NCBI GenBank assembly: GCA_934525845.1 | Contig: CAKSZS010000037.1 | Span: 1 to 20,339 of the forward strand | Origin: an uncultured Faecalibacterium sp. | Lineage (GTDB): Bacteria; Bacillota; Clostridia; Oscillospirales; Ruminococcaceae | Direction: 5' to 3' | DNA length: 20,339 nt | In this document: positions 16,059 through 20,339 of the stretch, in pieces | Layout: every line of letters starts with the position of its first letter | How positions within the stretch are numbered: position 1 is the stretch's first letter | Translations under genes and position numbers: made by a program | Notes under the pieces: model-generated | Database searches by the model: none | Seen by the model: only the letters and a program-made list of their open reading frames with translations | Told to the model about the DNA's origin: nothing

Positions 16059-19000
16059 ATGAGCGAGAATTACACCAAAGTACAGCAGGCGTTCCGGGTG
16101 CTGCACCCGCTGCTGGCAGGCTATATCTGTCAGGAAATGCGCCGGGAATATCAGGATAACTGGTGGCAGGAGGTGCTGATGACCCTTTCCGATCAGCTGC
16201 GGGACCTGCCGGATGACAACGGCGATTACGCCACCCTGATGGATTCGCTGGATATGGCAAACTGCCTGCGTCTGTTTGACCGCAAGTGGAACGACCTGTT
16301 CAAGCGGAAGCTGTCCATCGACTACCGCACTTGGGCAAAAGAGCTGATGGGGGTGCGCAACAAGCTGGCGCACATCGGCGGGGCCGATTTTTCGGAGGAT
16401 GACACATGGCGTGCGCTGGACACCATGGCGCGCCTGTGCGAAGCCTTTGACGACGAAGCCGCCGAGGAGATCCGCAAGATCCTGCGCCAGCTTCGCTACG
16501 GCAGTGCCGAAGGCTCCACCAACGTAGTGGAGGTTGCTGCCCCGACGAAGCCCAAGGCCGCCCACACCGGCATTATGAGCAAAACGCTGTCCGGTCTGCC
16601 CAGCTGGCGGGACGTGATGGAGCCGCACCCGGATGTAGCGCAGGGACGCTACAAAAACGCAGAGTTTGCCGCCGATCTGGCGCAGGTAGCACGGGGCGAG
16701 GGTGCCTTTGAATACCGTGATCCTGTGGAGTTTTTTGCTCGCACCTACGTCACCGAGGGCATGACCGGTCTACTGGTGCAGGCACTCAAGCGGGTCAGCG
16801 GAAAGGATGGTGAACCGGTCATCCAGCTGAAAACCGCCTTTGGCGGCGGCAAGACCCACAGTATGCTGGCGCTTTACCACATGATGCGGGGCAAGGTATC
16901 GGCAGACCGCATCCCCAACATCAAGCCGGTGCTGGCGCAGGCAGGGGTATCTGCCCTGCCCAAGGCAAATGTGGCGGTGCTTGTGGGCACCGCACTGGAC
17001 CCCACACGCACCAAACGGCCCATCAACTTCCCCGGTATCACCATCAATACCCTGTGGGGCGAGATGGCGGCACAGCTGGCAGAATCCGCCGGTCGGCCGG
17101 AACTGTACGATTTTGTGAAGGAAGCCGACAAAAAGGGCGTTTCTCCCGGCAGCGAAGCACTGAAAAATCTGTTCGATGCCTGCGGCCCCTGTCTGGTGCT
17201 GATGGACGAGCTGGTGGCATACGCAAAGCGCATCTACGGCGTTAAAGGTCTGCCCGCTGGTTCTTTCGACAACTTCATCTCCTTTATTCAGGAGATCACC
17301 GAAGCCGCCCGCGCCAGCCAGAACAGCCTTGTGGTGGCTTCCATCCCGGAATCTGATATTGAGATCGGCGGCGAAGCGGGAAAGACCGCACTGGAGACCA
17401 TCGAGCACACCTTCGGGCGGATGGAATCCATCTGGAAACCTGTTGCCGCCAACGAAGGCTTTGAAGTCGTGCGCCGCCGCCTCTTCCTTGACTGCAAGGA
17501 CCCGGAGGCCCGCGACCGGGTCTGCACCCAGTTCAGCCAGCTGTACCAGACCAACCCCGGCGATTTTCCGCCGGAGGTCAAAGAGGTGGAGTACCGCGAC
17601 CGGATGGTTTCCTGCTACCCCATCCACCCGGAGATCTTCGACCGCCTGTACGATGACTGGTCCACACTGGAGCGGTTCCAGCGCACCCGCGGCGTGCTGC
17701 GGCTGATGGCTGCGGTCATCCATGAGCTGTGGATGGGCAGCGATGCCAGTGCCATGATTATGCCGGGTTCTCTCTCGCTGGATGTTCCCAACGTCCGGGA
17801 TGAGCTGATCCGCTATCTGCCGGAAGGCTGGAACTCCATCGTCAACACCGAGATCGACGGCAAGAACTCTGTCCCCTACCAGAAGGACCAGAGCAACCAG
17901 CGGTATGGGCGCATCATGGCATCCCGCCGTGTAGCGCGTACCATCATGCTAGGCAGTGCTCCCACTGTGCGCTCGCAGGCAGTGCGGGGCATCGAGGCCT
18001 CCCGCATCCGGCTGGGTGTTGTCCAGCCCGGTGAAAACATTGCTGACTTCAACGACGCCCTGAATACCTTGCGAGGCTCGCTGGCCTACCTTTACACCAA
18101 CACCAACGGCGACCGCTACTGGTTCGACACCCGCCCCACTCTGCGCAAAACTGCGCAGGACCGTGCAACGCAGGTGGCCGAAGCCGATGTAATCGAGGAA
18201 ATCGAATCCCGGCTGAAGAAACTGCGCCGGGAGGAACCGTTTGCAGGTCTGCACGTCTGCCCCGCTTCCTCGCTGGATGTCCCGGACGAACAGGCGGCCC
18301 GGCTGGTCATCCTTCGCACCGAGGACACCCACCGTGCCAACGCAGGAGCGAGCGCTGCCATTACTGCTGCTGAAAACATCCTGAACAACCACGGCTCAAA
18401 GCCCCGCACCTACCGCAATATGCTGGCTTTCGTGGCACCGGATCAGGAGGCGATGCTCTCTCTCCGACAGGCCGTCCGGGACTTCCGTGCGTGGCGCTCC
18501 ATTCAGGATGACAAGGAAACGCTGAACCTTGATGCCGCCCAGAACAAAGAGGTGGACGCAAACCTTCACCGCTGCAACGATACCGTAGAGGCCCGCATCA
18601 AGGAGACCTATTGCTGGCTGCTGACCCCGGAGATCGATTGTTTTGTGGATATGAAAACCATCCAGTGGGACGCCAGCCGCATTTCCGGCGGCACGGACAG
18701 CATTGTGGCAAAGGCTTCCCGCAAAATGCAGCAAAGCGAGACCCTTATCACCAAATGGGCACCTGCTCTGTTGCTGATGGAACTGAATAATGTGCTGTGG
18801 AAAGACACCGACTGCATCCAGATCAAGAAGCTGTGGGAGTATCTGTGCACCTACTGCTATCTGCCCCGCCTTGCCAAGTACAGTGTGCTGGAGGACGCCA
18901 TCCGTACCGGCCTGAACTCGCAGGAATATTTTGCCCTTGCAGCCGGTTACACTGGCGACCGCTATGTTGAACTGCGGTATAACCAGTTTGTGGACTGCAT

Positions 19001-19448
19001 CAACACATCCGATCTATTGGTCAAGCTGGACCCTGCCCGCAAGCAGCTTTTGGCAGAAAAAAGTGCTCCCACAGTGGTTGCACAGCCTGCTCATACTGCT
19101 CAGGGCGGCGAGCAGCCCACCCTTTTTAACCTTCCCCCGGACGCTCCCATTGACCCCACTGTAACCTTGCATCAGCCGCCGACAGCGCAGCCTGCCGCCG
19201 TTCCTGTTCCGCCCAAAAACACCCGGTTCTACATGACTGCTGAGTTGGACACCACCCGCATCAACCGTGATGTGCAGCGGCTGGTGGAAGAGGTCATCAC
19301 CCACCTGCTCAATACGGACGGCTGCAAAGTTTCGGTAACGCTGGATGTCACTGCCGACGCACCGGACGGCCTGCCCATGCCCATTGTCCGCACCGTCACC
19401 GAAAACTGTAAAACGCTGAAGGTAAAAGATTTTGGCGTAGATGAATAA
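16059..19448 (+). CDS. Swt1-type HEPN / DUF499 ATPase fusion
   Basis: An 1129-residue protein, last gene of the defence cluster. ATG 16059 has GGGAGGA 8 bp upstream. The N-terminal 150 residues form an alpha-helical Swt1-like HEPN domain with R100-N-K-L-A-H105, the R-x4-H motif of metal-independent HEPN RNases. From about residue 190 a DUF499 ATPase follows, with Walker A TAFGGGKTHS (G262-K265-T266) and Walker B CLVLMDEL (D383-E384). After a Pro/Ala/Gln-rich linker (about 1005-1050), the end carries the usual DUF499 closing block (IVRTVTENCKTLKVKDF). DUF499 proteins regularly neighbour DUF1156 methylases. Likely role: an NTP-driven large subunit that senses foreign DNA and may trigger RNA cleavage by HEPN. 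RNase activity is inferred from the motif; HEPN domains can also be inactive scaffolds. Confidence 0.9.
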   Translation: MSENYTKVQQAFRVLHPLLAGYICQEMRREYQDNWWQEVLMTLSDQLRDLPDDNGDYATLMDSLDMANCLRLFDRKWNDLFKRKLSIDYRTWAKELMGVRNKLAHIGGADFSEDDTWRALDTMARLCEAFDDEAAEEIRKILRQLRYGSAEGSTNVVEVAAPTKPKAAHTGIMSKTLSGLPSWRDVMEPHPDVAQGRYKNAEFAADLAQVARGEGAFEYRDPVEFFARTYVTEGMTGLLVQALKRVSGKDGEPVIQLKTAFGGGKTHSMLALYHMMRGKVSADRIPNIKPVLAQAGVSALPKANVAVLVGTALDPTRTKRPINFPGITINTLWGEMAAQLAESAGRPELYDFVKEADKKGVSPGSEALKNLFDACGPCLVLMDELVAYAKRIYGVKGLPAGSFDNFISFIQEITEAARASQNSLVVASIPESDIEIGGEAGKTALETIEHTFGRMESIWKPVAANEGFEVVRRRLFLDCKDPEARDRVCTQFSQLYQTNPGDFPPEVKEVEYRDRMVSCYPIHPEIFDRLYDDWSTLERFQRTRGVLRLMAAVIHELWMGSDASAMIMPGSLSLDVPNVRDELIRYLPEGWNSIVNTEIDGKNSVPYQKDQSNQRYGRIMASRRVARTIMLGSAPTVRSQAVRGIEASRIRLGVVQPGENIADFNDALNTLRGSLAYLYTNTNGDRYWFDTRPTLRKTAQDRATQVAEADVIEEIESRLKKLRREEPFAGLHVCPASSLDVPDEQAARLVILRTEDTHRANAGASAAITAAENILNNHGSKPRTYRNMLAFVAPDQEAMLSLRQAVRDFRAWRSIQDDKETLNLDAAQNKEVDANLHRCNDTVEARIKETYCWLLTPEIDCFVDMKTIQWDASRISGGTDSIVAKASRKMQQSETLITKWAPALLLMELNNVLWKDTDCIQIKKLWEYLCTYCYLPRLAKYSVLEDAIRTGLNSQEYFALAAGYTGDRYVELRYNQFVDCINTSDLLVKLDPARKQLLAEKSAPTVVAQPAHTAQGGEQPTLFNLPPDAPIDPTVTLHQPPTAQPAAVPVPPKNTRFYMTAELDTTRINRDVQRLVEEVITHLLNTDGCKVSVTLDVTADAPDGLPMPIVRTVTENCKTLKVKDFGVDE

Positions 19449-19676
19449 CGACAACTGCGTTATTGACAAGATACTTCTTATCCTGTATAGCGACGTTGCT
19501 ATTCAGTGATTTCATCGCGCAGCCTGCACCGTTCCGGTGCAGTTCAAGGGTTTGGGTGTTCCCAACAAGTGTTTTGCAACGCAAAACAAGCAGATGTATA
19601 TACGTCTGCATTGCTTGCTACAACTATGAAGCCTTTCAACGTGCTTCCCAAATTTGAAAATCATTTTGTAGTCAAG

Positions 19677-19721
19677 ACCGTCCGTTTTCAAGTTCAACTT
19701 GAAGCGGACGGTTATTTTTTT
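19677..19721 (+). terminator. probable terminator of the defence operon
   Basis: ACCGTCCG (19677-19684) pairs with CGGACGGT (19705-19712), with an inner complementary TTCAAG/CTTGAA stem, then A and a run of seven T (19715-19721). It is 228 bp after the HEPN-DUF499 stop codon. It is the first hairpin with a proper T-run, so the operon probably has a 3' UTR of about 270 nt that includes the upstream small hairpins. Confidence 0.75.
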
Positions 19722-19760
19722 CTTCAGAAAGTTTTTGAGTTTGCAACCGCAGCAAGCAGG

Positions 19761-19780
19761 GCGAGTTGGTACCAACTCGC
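19761..19780. repeat. perfect 20 bp palindrome
   Basis: GCGAGTTGGT is followed immediately by its exact reverse complement. There is no spacer, so it is more suited to a dimeric protein site or recombination site than to an RNA hairpin, although AATTTTTG follows and a terminator role is possible. Confidence 0.6.
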
Positions 19781-19893
19781 AATTTTTGAATCAGATTTTT
19801 CAAATCCGACTTCAAAAATACTTGTTGGGCTTCGCCCAAACCCGATATTCAGCACAAAAGTGCGCCGACTGCGTATCTTAGCAGCCACTGAAC

Positions 19894-19923
19894 AAGCAAA
19901 TTTTCTCAGAAAAAATTTGTTTT
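19894..19923. terminator. AT-rich terminator-like hairpin
   Basis: An 11 bp stem (19894-19904 with 19912-19922, one G-T wobble) with a 7-nt loop. The T-run is within the stem rather than after it, so activity is uncertain. It marks the boundary before the tandem structured units. Confidence 0.4.
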
Positions 19924-19960
19924 AGTAAAATTCGCGTTGATTCATTCAATATTGCATCAA

Positions 19961-20063
19961 ACCGGAACTATTACTTCCGGTTTTGAAGGTAAAAAGCGGA
20001 AGTAATGCTTCCTAAAAATTTGAGTGACTTTATGGTATGCTCTTTCCAGAGCCGTTCGCAGAA
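19961..20063. repeat. structured tandem unit 1 (103 bp)
   Basis: First of two imperfect tandem copies. Conserved blocks in order are ACCGGA, TCCGGTTTT, CGGA, TCCTAAAAA, TATGCT and a final GAACC shared with the next unit. CCGGAA (19962-19967) can pair with TTCCGG (19975-19980), and GGAAG with CTTCC downstream. Alternatively ATTACTTCCG (19970-19979) pairs perfectly with CGGAAGTAAT (19997-20006). The two folds are mutually exclusive. Confidence 0.65.
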
Positions 20064-20162
20064 CCGGACCTCCCAAGTCCGGTTTTCTCCCTCAAAACCG
20101 GACCTGATACGTCCTAAAAACACTTGTTTGATTGTGATATGCTTTCTACAAGCCTTCATCGA
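20064..20162. repeat. structured tandem unit 2 (99 bp)
   Basis: Second copy. CCGGAC pairs with GTCCGG (hairpin 20063-20070 with 20078-20085), and GGAC with GTCC (20101-20104 with 20112-20115). Alternatively GTCCGGTTTT (20078-20087) pairs perfectly with AAAACCGGAC (20095-20104). Compared with unit 1, A-T pairs in the stems are replaced by C-G pairs on both sides, so pairing is kept while sequence changes. Confidence 0.65.
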
Positions 20163-20184
20163 ACCTTGAGAACCGAATGACCGT

Positions 20185-20262
20185 CTGCATGGGATACCCG
20201 GCCATGACCCCGCAAGGGAGAGCCGGAAAACGCCGCCGGAAGGGGGCAGGAAATCCATGCAG
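20185..20262 (+). ncRNA. candidate structured leader RNA (three-way junction)
   Basis: P1 is CTGCATGG (20185-20192) with CCATGCAG (20255-20262). P2 is CCGGC (20198-20202) with GCCGG (20222-20226), topped by CCC[GCAA]GGG. P3 is GCC (232-234 of the 20 kb block) with GGC (20245-20247), topped by CC[GGAA]GG. Both arm loops are GNRA tetraloops and the junctions are A-rich, as in natural RNAs. It lies 47 bp upstream of the gene starting at 20310 and has no T-run, so it is not a terminator. I could not match it to a riboswitch class I know. It could regulate the downstream gene or be an independent small RNA. Confidence 0.5.
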
Positions 20263-20309
20263 GGATAACGGCTGAACTACCAATAAATTTTTGAAAGGAG
20301 ATTTTGCCC

Positions 20310-20339
20310 ATGAAGAAAAACAAGTTTGAATTTATCATC
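20310..20339 (+). CDS. start of an unidentified gene, truncated by the window end
   Basis: ATG 20310 has AAAGGAG 9 bp upstream (20294-20300). Only ten codons are visible (MKKNKFEFII), too few to name a product. The strong ribosome binding site and the structured leader just upstream support a real gene. Confidence 0.6.
   Translation, partial: MKKNKFEFII

Larger units (their letters stand above)
19449..20309. other. 861 bp hairpin-rich intergenic region
   Basis: No convincing gene. Inverted repeats by position: ATAGC/GCTAT (19487-19502); 8 bp stem, TTC loop (19524-19542); 8 bp stem, AAC loop (19570-19588); 20 nt near-palindrome (19590-19609); terminator-like hairpin (19677-19721); perfect palindrome (19761-19780); TTTTTGAA/TTCAAAAA hairpin (19783-19818); TTGGGC/GCCCAA with TTC loop (19825-19839); terminator-like AT hairpin (19894-19922). 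Two tandem units of about 100 bp (19961-20162) and a three-way-junction-like element (20185-20262) follow. A 139-codon open frame (19506-19925) runs straight through many of these hairpins and has no proper ribosome binding site, so I do not call it a gene. Confidence 0.7.

Noticed and set aside
14943..16628. 561-codon open frame on the minus strand
   Set aside because: It is antisense to the well-supported DUF1156 methylase and HEPN-DUF499 genes, has His/Gln/Gly-rich shadow composition and no family motifs.
8468..19448. Assignment of the cluster to DISARM or BREX
   Set aside because: The SNF2 helicase and methylase resemble DISARM components, but DrmA, DrmB (DUF1998) and DrmC (PLD) are absent, as are PglZ and BrxC/PglY; DUF1156 plus DUF499 defines a different gene set.
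19506..19925. 139-codon plus-strand frame after the defence operon
   Set aside because: It passes through at least six hairpins including a terminator, has no ribosome binding site at its start and no recognisable motif; the structure is better explained as noncoding.
19961..20162. Possible CRISPR array
   Set aside because: Only two units, each with internal self-complementarity, unequal length and degenerate sequence throughout; there is no repeat-spacer alternation and no cas genes.
5790..20339. Direct repeat of the rlmD junction at a right-hand boundary of the island
   Set aside because: I looked for a second copy of the sequence around 5790-5820 in the window and did not see one; the right boundary is probably beyond the end, so no attachment sites are annotated.

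Overview
The window looks like a Faecalibacterium-type (Ruminococcaceae/Oscillospiraceae) chromosome. The evidence is GC-rich Firmicutes genes with AAAGGAG-type ribosome binding sites, together with a secreted-protein gene whose leader closely resembles the F. prausnitzii MAM protein (microbial anti-inflammatory molecule). Species was judged by eye, not by search.

Left third (about 1-5800) is ordinary host sequence. It starts with the 3' part of malQ (4-alpha-glucanotransferase) and its terminator. A strong extended -10 promoter then drives two small hydrophobic proteins with double-glycine leaders (1148-2014), closed by a bidirectional terminator shared with the convergent galK. galK is divergent from an AraC-family regulator, each with a recognisable promoter. 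The regulator is followed 24 bp later by an rlmD-type rRNA m5U methyltransferase.

Near 5800, at the extreme 3' end of rlmD, base composition drops sharply and the methyltransferase carries an extra tail of about 95 residues. From there to the right end the window reads as an accessory (defence) island. It opens with a Kiwa-like pair, kwaA/kwaB (6147-7495, AT-rich). Tandem terminators, a small serine recombinase (7654-8256) and another terminator follow. Then comes an 11 kb, four-gene, same-strand cluster (8468-19448): an SNF2-family helicase ending in a DUF3883-like EVK domain, an AT-rich P-loop ATPase, a DUF1156 DNA methyltransferase, and a Swt1-type HEPN / DUF499 ATPase fusion. The four are packed with gaps of about 17-24 bp and probably act as one modification-linked anti-phage system: the methylase marks self, the helicase and ATPases sense or translocate, and the HEPN and/or DUF3883 domains are candidate nucleases. 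DUF1156/DUF499/SNF2 clusters have been predicted as defence systems. This gene set is not DISARM or BREX as I know them, and its mechanism appears undescribed.

Right end (19449-20309) is an 861 bp stretch with no convincing gene but dense in inverted repeats. It holds several hairpins, a perfect 20 bp palindrome, two imperfect tandem units of about 100 bp whose hairpin stems show compensatory changes, and a possible three-way-junction RNA with two GNRA-capped arms. The last of these lies just upstream of a gene that begins at 20310 and runs off the window.
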